Shown here piece after piece: positions 25,761-40,400 of a stretch of 64,000 nt of DNA. Each line of letters starts with the position of its first letter. Within the stretch, counting starts at the first letter, position 1. Where the stretch lies: contig NC_092578.1 of assembly GCF_037975245.1 (NCBI RefSeq), positions 932,001-996,000 on the forward strand. The letters run 5' to 3'. Source of the DNA: Apostichopus japonicus. Lineage: Eukaryota; Echinodermata; Holothuroidea; Aspidochirotida; Stichopodidae. The position numbers and the translations under genes are program-made. Under the pieces are notes generated by a model. The model ran no database searches, had not been told where the DNA came from, and worked only from the letters and a program-made list of their open reading frames with translations.

Positions 25761-27113
25761 ACAGACAGGTTAATGAGAAGGGTGAACATAAAAGAGGTAT
25801 ATGTAAGAGGATTAGTAGACAAGGGATGGAGAGAAGAAAGAAACCAACAGGGGGAAGAGGAGAGGTAGGGTATAAAACTCGATAAGGACAAAGAGAAGAA
25901 GATTAAAGGGAGAGGGTAGGGTAATATGGCAGAGAATTTTCTGCTACATGAATACAAAGTGGCATGAAACATTTCATATTTGTTTTCTGTCTGTATCGGT
26001 CTGACTGTCTAGTTCTGTGTATATGTCGTTGATGACTTCTTACTCCATATAGATCCATGTATGTTGTTGATTTATTGTTACTGACAAGCCAACAACCCAT
26101 GTAGTTCTATGTAAGTCATTTATGTTAGTGTCAGCTCATGCTAAAGAAGGACAAACAAGGTATACTATAAGTCACATTATATTTTTGTATCTAAATTTCA
26201 CAAAACTCTCAACATTTACTTAAAATTACTATAGCATTATTTTGTATTTATGTAAAAGCACACATAAATGATATCAATACTAACTGTTAGCTGATCTGTA
26301 CACAAACAACATGATATTATAAGACATAATAATGTCACGTGTGAAATTTAAGAATAGCTTAATATTACTTTAAAATTAATCTTTGTTTAACTAAATATTA
26401 ATGGGAATGTAGTTGAAAAATCAAGGTATTAGACAACAAGGTTTCTATCTTTGGACATTTTAAGACTTTCAGTTTTAATGAATAATTAAATATACATGTA
26501 CACTTTCTACTTCAATACTACTTTCCCCCTTCTGATAAATTCTTGATTACACAACTCCAATTTCTTTTCGGCATGTCCCAACCTGGAATGAATCTAAGGA
26601 TCGGTGGTCAGAACCACACAATACAATTCCCTACTAAATGAATTACTGTTAACAATATTCTATGGTATCGGGTAACAAGGTCTTGCGAATCAACGTCGTC
26701 TTGAGAATAAGCAAATCTGACACATTTACATTTGAGAATATCTAAGATATTCTTGTGATGAACCAAATTTTAAAAAGCAACCACGAATCTGGGGGAGAGT
26801 TCATATCTCCCTTGCACCCAAGGACATCTGATCAAAAGTTTCCTATCGTTTTCATTTTTCCAGTTACATAATTAATCACATAAACATTTTCATCAAGGCT
26901 AGCCTATGCTGATTAACCTTAGAATACAGAAACAACATTTACATTTTAGGGTCCATGTACGAGAAGAATGCTTATAAAGTTGCTAAGGAGTCCTGCACAG
27001 TATGACATTCTTAAATTGCACAAAACATTCTAATGAAAGACTTAAATTCCTAGTTAAAATATGGATGGATGGATTTGTAATATATCAAGGTGCCATCAAA
27101 GGAAGAAGAGTCA

Positions 27114-27480
27114 TAAATGGAGATTGTTGAGATCAACAAGATCCATTTCCATATACATCTAACATACAAGAAGGTCATAGTTATCAGGTGTGACTGGACC
27201 AACAAGTCACCTGTCTAGTCAACCAACATAATATCATATTAATGGAGATTGTTGAGATCAACAAGATCCATTTCCATATACAGCTAACATACAAGAAGGT
27301 CATAGTTATCAGGTGTGACTGGACCAACAAGTCACCTGTCTAGTCAACCAACATAATATCATATTAATGGAGATTGTTGAGATCAACAAGATCCATTTCC
27401 ATATACATCTAACATACAAGAAGGTCATAGTTATCAGGTGTGACTGAACTAGCACTTCACCTGACTGTCTAGTCAACCCA
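27114..27480 (+). repeat. 126-bp tandem triplicate
   Basis: The text GGAGATTGTTGAGATCAACA begins three copies about 126 bases apart (near 27119, 27244 and 27370). The first two are almost identical; the third diverges at its end. It is non-coding and lies in the GLB1/kinesin spacer. Confidence 0.9.
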
Positions 27481-28415
27481 CATAATATCAATTTTGAAGA
27501 TGTGGACAAATTCAACTATTTTTAGGTGAAAACTGTTGAAATTGTAACAGTATCCGTCTTACATTTCATATCTGACCCTAAATTTGTCCAGATAATAAAT
27601 TAATATTTATATTAATTGCTAATGAATAAATACCTTTAATATAACCATACCTAAATGATGTCTAGTAGATCTACCTTGGAGTATTTTCATGGTACAATTT
27701 TCTATCACATAAACAACAATCCTTATGTCATAATTCCATAATTCAGCTTGTTTTCTTTATGCAATGTGACACATCAAAATTGATAAAATATTTCCCCATG
27801 TAACACATGCTACGTATTCCTTTCAATCTCCCCATTGTTAAGATGGATTAAAAATTTAATGAATATGCAAACTTTGCTGAGAATGAAAACAATGAAAGCT
27901 GATATATTAATTAATAATTAATGTTGCTTTAACATATTACACCCACATAAACTCTGTAAAGCCAATACCCAGAAGTTTTGGAACACTGTTTAATGCCTAT
28001 CACTGATTTTTGTGCATAATGACCACCCTTCCCCCCCCCCTCCCGCCCCACCTCACATAGACCTTAATCAGGTCCTGGTCACATTTTGAATTCATGTCAA
28101 TAGAGTTCTATGTTACATATGCAGAATCATATAAGTTACCACAAATGTAACAAACTGACGAATTAGAAGTTATCACCAGAAATGTGAAGATGAACAGAGG
28201 ATGACAATAGCTTAACATTCATGTGTATGCCCCCTCCAGGATAAGAGGTTCTGTGATTACACTACATGCTTGGTTGGTTAGATTCAATCACACGGAAAGT
28301 TATGGTTAGTGCTAAACACACAAGTTATATCACTTTTTGTATAACTGGAAGATGTTTTCTTTTTGTGTATGTTACAGTTAAGCCTCTCTCTGTCATATTG
28401 GCATCTTTCCAATTG

Positions 28416-31400
28416 TCAGGAAAGGCTACAAGCTTTGCTGGTGGTTTTCTTCCCATTTTTGGCAGCCTGCTTAGTCTTTTCCGCTGCTGCTACGACCATC
28501 GCCACGGCCTTGAACTTGTATCCACTTTTCAAGATGATATTTAACTTCTCTGCATTCAACCTTCCTACTTCAGTCTCAGTTGTGACAAAGTCTTGGACTC
28601 GTTTCTGAAAATGTATCGAGAATCTTGTCTTAGGAGAGAGGATTGCATCATTATTGACCTCTGCAGATGCTAAAAGTTTTAACTCTAAATCTGTAGCTGC
28701 TTAAAATTGATCTTCATAATTTTATTGTCTCCGTGTAGAAAGAATCCCCTGGAACGCACGTTGCAAAAGATTTTGAGGTTTTTAAGATTTACGAATCACT
28801 AAATCATTCATTGAGTATATCCTGAATATCGCGAGAACTAACAGTAGATCTGCCAGCTCTCAGAGCGGCTGTTACAATTTGCTGTATAATTCTCTGAAAG
28901 ATAAGGAAATAAATGAATCACAATGAAAGTTGACAGGATTTCTGACAGTTAGAAAAGAACTAATGGTGTATTACATCTATCTAGTTTATTTCCATGTTTC
29001 CATTTTTCCTTAGAAACATGAACTCTGTGGCTTTATCTTTGCTTTGCAACTATAGTATAGTTAATATATATATTATATTATATATATTATATTAATATAA
29101 TATACTATAACAATGAAGTAAAATTTCTGGACTGATTTCAGAAAGTAGCAGGGACGGACACAGACTGACACAAAAAGTTGACAAAAATGCAAAAGTAGTT
29201 ATTAATAGAAACAGTTCCATTCAGTGTAAACAAATGTTAATTGATAATTCATGAATTTTTAACAAAATCTATCAATTAAATATACAAGTGAATTTTGTGG
29301 GCAGTTGATTATCAATAGACTTAACAAGTACCTGTCAGAAATAACATGTATAAAGTTTTCTAACACAGATCAAAAGTAATACATGACATTAAAAACCTAA
29401 AAAAAAGGTGGAGGAAATCTTACCAATTTTTTCTCTAATCGGGCAACTCGTTTCCTCTCTGTGTTCAGTTCTATCATCATCTTGCTTCGTTCATCTTCAT
29501 TCTGAGGAGAAATTTATGTTTTTGACATCAAATCAATATTTTACATGGTTGATTATTCAGGTTGCTAATAAAGTATATTAAAATCTTTTGCATGAATCAC
29601 ATTGTAAGCTTTCAGAATGGTAGATTTGGAAATAAGAGGACCATGGTTAGTGGGAGCACCAATTCTTGTAAAAGCTGGTTAGATCAAAGCAGGTATGTAC
29701 AAGTAACAGGTAAGAGAAGAGTAAAGTAACTTAATAGTTCATTCAATTGCTAATCGGTTCCTGAAAACAGTTTTAAATCCTTCATCGATATTCACTGCAC
29801 TGTGAACTTTAGATAGATACGTACCCAACCAGCATTGCTCAGAAAGGCAGCTTTACGCTGCGCCACCAATCCTGCTCCACCAGCATTCTCTACAGCAACA
29901 TCATTCTGTGTGCCCCACACGTAAATGACTAGCGTCTCATTCTCTAAGTAACTTAAAAGCTGTAAACAGACGAAAGGGAGAAAAAAGAAGTAATTTAGTA
30001 ACACATTCAATCATGTAAGGATACCATTCAATATTGATAACTGCTAGGTCTGCGTGCTGCATTGATCGGTCAAAGAAATTCTCAACATGTACTTCAACAT
30101 GTACTTCCAATATTTAGAACAAATATATTCAGAAATTCTTGACATACAAAGTTCAAATATGCAACAATGTCATTACCTTTTCAGTGACTATTTTACTTGA
30201 AACAATAGCTTCGTATTTATAGTCGGGGTTCCTGGTTCCTTCAATTGCCTTTGTCTTTCTGGGTTTCTTATCTAAATAGGTTTGGTATTTGCAGAAACTC
30301 TAGGATAGAAGAAACAAAATCATGCATGATAGAATAATTCATTCAGTTTACTGAGAGGAAAGACATTAAAGCAGCATTTTGCGTTTGGTCGCCGTTTTCT
30401 ACTTTTTTGACATGTCCATCGATTTTTTGACATATATCAATCACAAAACAGCAAACTAAGATATTAGCCAAGTTTTTTTCCTGCCAACAACGTTAATTGG
30501 CGAGTAATTAAGGATATTTGCAGATAATGAGAAGAGTGTCCTCGACAAATTCCACTGTTAAAATTAATCGCATACAGTTCCGCCAAACCCACTAGTTTGA
30601 ATTCAACCAATCAGAGATGCAGGTTTAGTTATGAGCCATTGCTAAAAATAGATTCAAGACTTTGCGTTGGTACAACCAGGGAGATGTATGGAACTCCCTG
30701 GTACAACTGCCATATAGACTGTACACAAGAAAAGCATGGTGTTGTATTACATAGGCCCATTGGTCAATGACGTAGTGTTTAAATATTCATATTATGGGCG
30801 AGGTTTATTGGGTTCTAATGGTAAATATCTTGGAGAAAAACAAAGTTGAAAGTTGCAAATTTTTCGACTTTTTTGCCACCATGTGAAGTTAGATTTAAAT
30901 AGATAAGCTAGTTATGTATGTCGTTATGGCATAGTGGAGTCAGTGAGGTTGAGAAAAATCATAGAAAAGGACGCAAAATGCTGCTTTAAATCAAAACTCT
31001 CATTTCTCGTTGATTATGTATCAGTTCACATTGACTCAAAGCTTATCCAAACCAAGGGGAAACTTTCACAAGATTTAATTTTGTTGCTAATTTTTTATAT
31101 ATATTGATATTTCTTTAAGTTATTTTGCAGAAAGTTTTTCATACATGTATGTCTGAATTATTAACTGCAAAAGCCTTGGGCTGTACTTTACAACTTAACC
31201 TTTAGTAAAATGAGACATACTATTTATAATTGTCTACTTACTTTTTTTATTCTTGATGGAAGTCCTCTTGCATGGGCGATGCTAATCTTAAAATTCACTG
31301 CTCTGTTAAGCTGTAATGATACACGTAAAATTGAATCAGAAGAAAATCATAAAGACAGCTTTTTCCTGATAAATGTTCATCAAAAACGAATCATCAATTT

Positions 31401-34400
31401 CCAGGGTCAAAGGTTATAAGCATTGCCCCCAAATGTGCTAGATGGTCAGATAATGGTCACTAATATTTCATATTTCAGCCAGCAATTTTATTGCGACCGT
31501 GAAAGCATTTACTTCACCGAGAGAGTTAAATGTCTAATACAACACTTCTCAAATGTGATCAGATAATTCACAACCTCCAGAGAAGTACTTTTGAATAGAT
31601 TTAGCAATGTTTAGCATCCTGGAGGTCAAGTGGTACATGTTGCCATATGTAACTAGTTTTGGAACTGTCCTGCTAAAAACCATTGCAGTGAATTAACACT
31701 GGCAGCATGTTTGAACAAAACTAATATGGATGAGTGGACTGGATGGATTCCACTCACCAGTTCTTTAGGGTCGTCAACAAAGTCCTCTTCTGGGAGAAGG
31801 TCACCATTTTGTGTACACGGTACTATATCTACCTTGAGTAGTCCTTGCTGACCACCCCGATAGTCCACGATACCCAGGAATTCTTCAATTTCTATGAGAT
31901 ACGAGAGACTTTGAAGGAAGATGTGTACCACACCAACGAGAACCTCTGTCTCTGGGGGTTCCCAAAATGGATCTTTGTTCTAAAATGGAAATGTAATGAT
32001 TTCAAAACGGGTGAAGTAGGAAATAACAAAACCTCTGCTACAACTGATTCTACGCACAATGAAACAGCCTTTAACACAGAATGAATATAGACAAAATATG
32101 GAAAGGATTGGGCAGTGCTTTTCATAAATTTATCTGTACGGCACGCCAAGAGACCCATCAAATATGCTCTGTAAGAAACATCCAAGCTTTATATTAATAG
32201 ATTTAATGAATTCCAAGTACATTTCTTTAATAGAAACATATCCTGTTAAGTTAACAGCCATATTTCAGGTTACATATTATTATAGCGTAGTAGTTCTCAA
32301 TAGCTGGCACATGGGCCAAATCTGGCCCGCTATAGATTTCAATCGGGTTCGCAATAGAAAATTCAGCCCACAGTTTTGCACTAATCGAGTATACAAGTTT
32401 ATTAGGCTTGAGCACTCCAACAGTTAACAGAGTACTTTGCTCAATCAAGGTATTGTGAGATATTTATTCTCTCTGACCATGTTGCTCCAACCAATAAGTC
32501 TCTCTGGCCCTCGTAGAGAACAATTTGAGAACCCACTGGTTGAGAGCATCACTATATTGACATTTCCATATTTCTTACCTGGTCTAGATTACAGTCACAG
32601 GGATGACTGGGACATTATATTCTGGGACATTACATTCTGGGACATTACATTCTGTAATGTAATTATAGAATTACATTTCTATCATTCTTACCTGGTCTAC
32701 ATCCCAGTCTTTATCACCATTAACAAAGTCCTGGTACATCTCCTCCATCAGGTACTTCCTGTTCAGGAACTTATTCCGATCCCAGACAAATTCATTCTCG
32801 TTGCTGAGATTTTTCATGACTACTGAAACCTGAGGAGATAAGGGATACTTCAGACAGACATATAATACACAGATAAGGGATTCTTCAGATACTAACAGGA
32901 TATAATACAGACATATAATACACAGATAAGGAACATTTAAGATATTAACAGGATATAATACAGACATATAATGCACAGATAAGGGACATTTAAGATATTA
33001 ACAGGATATAATACAGACATATAATGCACAGATAAGGGACACTTTAGAAATTAACAGGATGTAATACACAGATAACGGATTCTTCAGATACTAACAGGAT
33101 ATAATACAGACATATAATACACAGATAAGGGATACTTCAAATACTAACAGGATATAATACAGACATATAATACACAGATAAGGGACACTTTAGAAATTAA
33201 CAGGATATAATACAGACATATAATACACTGATAAGGGACACTTTAGAAATTAACAGGATGTAATACACAGATAACGGATTCTTCAGATACTAACAGGATA
33301 TCATACAGACATATAATACACAGATAAGGGACACTTTAGAAATTAACAGGATGTAATACAGACATATAATACACAGATAAGGGACACTTTAGAAATTAAC
33401 AGGATGTAATACACAGATAACGGATTCTTCAGATACTAACAGGATATAATACAGACATATAATACACAGACAAGGGACATTTAAGATATTAACAGGATAT
33501 AATACAGACATATAATGCACAGATAAGGGACACTTTAGAAATTAACAGGATGTAATACACAGATAACGGATTCTTCAGATACTAACAGGATATAATACAG
33601 ACATATAATACACAGATAAGGGACATTTAAGATATTAACAGGATATAATACAGACATATAATGCACAGATAAGGGACACTTTAGATATTAACAGGATATA
33701 ATACACAGATAAGTTATAAATAAGATATTAACAGGATATCATACACAGACATAATGCACAACACATTGCACAAAAGGACAGTTATTGAATACTAATATCA
33801 ACTAGAGTTACCGACAATACAAATACAAAGCACTAATAGACGAAAATAAAAAATACAGGACAAATTTACTGACTACACAGACATACCTGGGTTCTTCCAT
33901 GAGACAGTCCCTGAGACTGAGGTGAAATAAGGACAATTTCAAATCTAATTCTTTTCTTGAGTTCATCACTCATGGCGTTAGCTTCGTTGACGTGAGGCAT
34001 CAACTCCACCAATTCTTGCTGAAGGAGAAGGTCATCTGAAACACAAAGAAAATAGAGGTAACCACGGTGATTACAATGATAATACAAAGAGAAACAGTAC
34101 AGAGTCATTTACTTTACATCGAAGTAGTTCTATTGAATAGGTTTGTAGACAAGAATGAATCCTGATATGAAACCAGCCAGTTTTGGCCAAGTTTTTTAGA
34201 AAGTTCTAATACCACTGTATACTGTCCTCTTATACCTTGCTTCAAAACACTCATACTGACAGTACAAACAGTTCCTCACCTTTATCAGAAGTTTGAAGTG
34301 TGACAATATATAAACAATTGTACCTGCTGAGTTATGAAATGGACTAACACCTACACAATTGTACCCCCTGAGTTATGAAATGCACTAACACCTACACAAA

Positions 34401-37400
34401 TTGTATTTCTGGATTAGCTGATACGGTAGAAATGTAAAGGCCACATTTAACATAAAACAGAATTGTTTTTTATACAAATCTTAATATTTGTTTTACTAAA
34501 GTTGACTTAGAAGATTACCCTGGGATTTGTCTGATCCTTTGGTCATGTCAAAGCCAGAGTTGGCCACGATTTCTTCTTGAGCTGAATTGTAAGTCGGTGA
34601 TTCCTCTTTCTTTTCCTTGTCTGGGTTTTTTGCAAGGTCTTGAGGATGGTGGAAAACATACAGATGCTTGGAGCCATACATCACCCTATCAGAACAGATA
34701 CAATTATTCATGAAATGTATTAATTGATGTTCGTTAATACATACTGGTCAGTAAACCTCTCAATTAAACTTACAAGCCATTTAGTGTGTGTATATATCAT
34801 GTGTGCACAATTTAAGAAACTTGACAGAATACATACTGGTCAGTAAACCTCTCAACAAACTTACAAGCCATTGTTAGTGTGTGTTTATATCCTGTGTGCA
34901 CAATTGAATATATTTTCTTGCCAGAATAGAGTTTACATCAATATAATTTCAGTAGTATTTTCTTTCCTTACAACAATTTTGAAGCACATATATGCTTATA
35001 TACATATATACTTATAAACATATATGCTTGTTTTCATATATACTTATATACAAATATGCTTATATAAGCATACATAAGGTAAGTATATCAAAATTGCCCG
35101 TTAGTTTAGAACTATGGTCCATCAACCTATGAGTCACAATGCAGTGTTTGGGTTACATAGGATTATTGATGGATCGTGGGCCCCGCCTGCTTATCTCAGG
35201 ATTGCAATGTAGCCTCTTCATATCAAGATCAATGAACTTGTGGCAAGATGAGTTTCCTGTTGGGGTAGTGTTAAAGTCCTTTGCTCTCAGAATTCTGGTT
35301 TCTGATTTTCTTGTTTTACAATATAAAAATATAACTCACCTGTCATTATGGTGTAGTTCCATTTTCTCTGTCAGCGCTTTGCCATTAACCAGTATCTTTG
35401 CAGGTAGGCAGGGTTTTATCGACACCACATTATTACGATTTGAGACCACGCCATGTTCTGGTTGGATACTGATAATGAGGAGTTACAAATCATATTAGGG
35501 AATGACACAGGTGAAGAATGCTTGTATACAGTCATGAGTGAATCATAAGGTATCAAAAGAATTCAATTAGTCTAGGGATGCCATACACTGTGGGTGTCAC
35601 TTGGTATAGTTGAGAATGGTTAGAGTGATGAGGATAGTAAAGGAGAAATAATTCTAAACCACCTCCATTACAAATGAGGTTATAATAAGGTAAGTTTAGT
35701 AAGGTTAGTTTATACTGTGAACAAATAAAGTAACACACTGAAAGATTGAGCTACCAGGAATATCAATTTCAATAATGTAGTCCCTGTCGGACAATACAAA
35801 TCTTGTTTAGCATTTAGTGACTGCGTAGATGGTTATAATATGGAAACTACTTACTTCAAACCATTTAGAAGGATGTCTGGTACAGAAGCTGCCTTGTTAG
35901 AACCAATCTTTGTAACACCTAACAAAGAAAGAGGGGAAAATTATAAAACACTTGTACCAAAGAGATGATCAATGCCATGTGCTTTGGTAGCTCTTGTCAA
36001 CTTTTTACCCCAAAATTGAAATAATAATAATAACTGATAAATCTACATGTGAATCAATTTAAGGTTTAATAAAGTATTACATACCAGGCTTGACGAAATG
36101 TATGATCATTCCAGTTAGTGCTGGGTCTTCATTCAAATTCCAGAAGTGAGGGGTTACTTTCATATCTTCTCGTTTCTTGCGTTCCTTTTCCAGCTCCTCC
36201 TAAGATGGTAAAAACAAGGATGAAAATTGGTTGTAGTCTGCTCAAAAAGTGTTTATATTAACACAGCTTTGAATAAATCAGTGATTTTGTCTTGCTTACA
36301 CAACTCCTATGCTAAACAATTTTTATATGAAAACTTTTGATCTTCATATTTCATGGATACTGTTTACATTGCTTGACTAAGGATGTTTACATTTGATTTT
36401 TCAAATTCTTTCATTTTCATTTATCAATAAAATTTCAACTTTCAGCTTTAGGTTTTCAAAACATCCTTTTAAAGCAACCTTGATATAACAAGATGGTGGA
36501 CACCTCACCTCCTGAGCTGTCTGGACTTCTTTCAACCTCTGCTCCCAGGATTTCTTCATCGCATTCATCTCTTCCTCATTCTGACGGAGCTGTTCCTCTA
36601 ATTCTTTCTTCATTTCTTCAACCTCTGCAAGGCACCACATAAATACCAGTCATTGACATTGTTTAATGAAGCAGTGCAACATCTTTCAAACTTCACATCA
36701 TGTGTGATATCACACAATAACTAACTGTTACATCGTAACCAACATCCCTCATGTAACTATAACATCAACTTTACTGAGAGTGAAATCATTGACACCCACA
36801 GGTATCCTATCTACAGTATCAATCAAGCTGTTTAATATAACAAAATAAATCACTTTAACAATGATATTTCACAATTTGTTCATTATGTCCATGAACCATC
36901 TTCGTCCTCACCTTCCTCTGGAACACCCTGCATAGTAACTTCTCCCTGAGTCTCCCCAATCCCTCCTTTTCCTTCTAACTGCTTCATCAGACGAGCATTC
37001 TCTTCTTTCAGTTCTCTTATAAGCTTCTCTGTCGGACTTTCGTTAACGATAGCCTTCGTCTTGATGCTTTTGGCTCTATTTGCTGCGAGATATTTCATAA
37101 GAAATGAGAAGAAAAGATGAACTTGTTAGTTCTCCAGTTTGATCTTTGCAGATAATAAGCCAATTCAATTACTTGCATAGTTATAAACTTAAAAAAACTT
37201 TGAAATGCAAGACTTACCATAACGCAAGGTGGAGAGTGTCTCGTCATAGTTGATGTCTGCAGGACTAATGGCTGCAATCTGAAAAATATATATCAAATGA
37301 ACTTCATGAGAGGTAAGTTGATCAATCAAGAAGTAATTCCATTCTACAGCTAAAATACCACCCTACCCACCACCCCCCCCTCAAAAAAAAAACAAAAGGA

Positions 37401-40400
37401 AAAATTAGCAATGTTGAATTGTGAAACTTCTTTGAAAATCTTTGTGCAACAACTCATCCCATGTAATACATGATTATGGAATTGGTAGACTTGTCACTTT
37501 CATAATATTAAAAACTAGTCTTTTCATGTCCCCTTCCTCTTTAAACACACAATCACTATAACAAAAGCACACTAATCAAACTGAAAACAATCTATCTCTC
37601 ATAATCTAGACATTTATACCGACTGTTCAAATCTGATCTCCTTGTCAGTCAAGTTTTCCCTTCCAGGAAACAGTTTTGAAATCATCCATAGTGAACTTTC
37701 TGACTATGAAATGGTTTACTTTATTTCTTTTTACTTTGAGAGTTACTTAACAGTTTTATGAGCTTTCAAAACTTTGTAAGATCTCTCTCAACCATGTTCA
37801 ACTAGAGGATATTTTATGACTGCTTCATACGTTAACTGTAACTTTATGAGCCACTCACCATAATGGTCTTACTATTCCCTCCTAAAGCATTCTTCAGTAA
37901 CATGGTGAGTTTTGAATCTCTGTAAGGAACTGGAAGTGCATATAGATATATATTACAAATTGTACTTTCTCTTCATTTCTACTACAATAGTGTACATACT
38001 AGGAATATGGAATGCAATCAAACCAAACAAACTCCTTTAAGCATCCTACAACCAAAAAGCTGTAGTATTCAGACAAAATCTGCTGTGAAAGACATAATCC
38101 AAATTTCATACTCAATGAATTGATCTTGAATAATAAACTTACTCATCACTCCTTTCTTTCCTGCTCCGACATCAGCCAAGGATTTGATGACGTTACCGAG
38201 AGATGTGAGAGATAAATTGATGGCAGCGCCCTCTTTTAGTCTATCCCCTGTCGCTCCTGTACTGTCTACTCTTTCACTGTTCAACAATTAAAACAGAGTA
38301 AACTTAACGATGACTTCCAATTTTGTAAATGCAGTGTCACTTTGTCCATACAAAACGGGCTTAAAATAAGCTACAGTATAAAACACTACAGATGTGGTGT
38401 CTAATGGTACAAGCACATTCCTCAGGAGTAGATTGGACTACTGGGATACTAGCTTGGAAAAAGAGTGCTGGAGTGGATCACTTGCAATTTATACCACAGT
38501 CCACCCCTGCCCCCCCCCCCCAAACCATACAAAGAACGAAATAAATAACCTAAGTACGCATTCTAAGCCAAAGTCTAAAAGTCCTCTGATATTTTAGATA
38601 TTACACTTAGGTTCTTGCAATATTACTTGATGCCCAGAGAGAGACAGAGAGAGTATTGCAAAGAGAGGGTCAGGGAAACATAGTACCCTAAAGTAAATTA
38701 ATTAATTAGTAATTACCTTCCTGCCAAATCCACTAAATTAATAATGGATGTCTTGGTCATATTCTGGCCAGCATCATTTTTTCCTTTCTGTACAAAGTTG
38801 ATGGTGACTATAGTGTGTGCTCTGCTGCTTGTAGCATTCATGTTGGTTGACGCTATAGTGCGGTTGCGAGTCCCTTCGTTAATCCGGCTGTTTATGTCAT
38901 TGTAGCTTTTCACGGGGAACGTCTTCAGAGATTCAACTGCAAACAATAAAATAGACAGGAAATTAATTTAACGATCAATTCTTGCATAAGGTGTTTTTGA
39001 AGGATTTGAATTCTGATTCTTATAAAATGCTTAAATTCCTCTGTGTAAAAGTTGCCACTGCACTTGTCTAGGAATCTGCCCATTTTGTTTGGCAGTTTGC
39101 GATGCGATACCTGATAAAATATTCCATGAATGAAATAGTAGAATGCCAATAGCAAAAAATGGCACCAATACAAAAAAAACCTCATCAAAAACAGTGGTAA
39201 AATCCTCTACGATGAGCTACAACAGATGTTTGTCCAGGAAATTTGGAGAAATAAAATTATGAATATGACATCATACAATGAATATTCATCTTTCTCTGTG
39301 ATATTAGATTTCTCTGCATTTCTAGACATTTGTATATTGATTTTACCTTTAGTTTATGCAGAATACTTCATATAGGTACTTATCATTGACCTTGAAATTT
39401 GGATGGTTTTATATTCATATCAAACAAACAAACACATTTATACCAAAGTGGGTCTTAATGACAATGTAAACAATGTACTGCACCACAAGAATACTAGAAT
39501 ACACAAGTTGTTGTTGACAGAGGTGGCTTTATTGCATCTATACATACCATAAAATCCTTTGGAAGCATGGAGTCTAACTTTTAATCCACCTTTCAGCTTA
39601 AAGCTGTTTGGATTGAGAAGATCTCTGATCTGCTCATTGTATATCTCCAACATACTGACAAACACCTTAACAACAGGAAATGAGAAAGAACAAAAATGGT
39701 GAGAAAATGTGTTGAAAGCTTCTTACAGATCCGCCGAGAACTAGACAATCATCATATCGACTCCTTGCTTCTATAATGAGATTTCACAAAATAGTCAAAT
39801 AACAGATTGTGCTATATATTACTTACCTAGGTTTGGGAGGGGGCGGGGCACAAGGCAGTGGAGGTGGGTGTACATTAGTCATATTTACAATAAAAGCACT
39901 ATGCACATCAGAGACATCTCTTTGTAGTATAACATTATCTATATATATATTTCATGACACACAAACAACAACAGAAGAAGGAAACATTCATTTGACATTT
40001 GTCTTTATACCTGGTACTCTTCTTCTCTGGATTTATCAGCATTTGCTCTTTTCTCTGAGATGCGGTCAAACAACCTCTCGCAGGCCACAGGAACAATACC
40101 TATCAGATGAGAAGGCAACAAGGTTGGATACAGTAAACTAATCTGATTGGAGAGTATGAAAACTTTCTTGAGAGATCCAGTACAGTACCTAAGCTTGTAT
40201 AACTGTTTCAATTTCATATCTTGTACATGGATAATGGTATATGCAGCAAAAATAGATTTTTGCAAGCCCCTTATCCCCCCGCCCCCTCCTGTGGGGCAGG
40301 CCTGTGTATACGTGATTTTCAGGTAACTGTGTGGAAGATATTCTGACCCTACGTCCTTTGCCCAATATGACAATGCTATAATCAACTAAGCTATGCACAT

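Larger units (their letters stand above)
25267..28415. other. Tail-to-tail spacer between GLB1 and the kinesin gene
   Basis: The spacer contains the GLB1 3' untranslated region (extent not fixed; AATAAA occurs at 27594-27599), a hammerhead-like repeat fragment near 25676-25740, and a 126-bp triplicate at 27114-27480. No conserved coding exon is visible; the open frames here lack domains and splice context. Confidence 0.55.

Noticed and set aside
37859-38143. Apparent missing IPYR motif in the kinesin motor when the exon is started at the AG before AGATTC
   Set aside because: Using the upstream acceptor (exon start 37929) restores GVMIPYRDSKL in frame, so nothing is missing.
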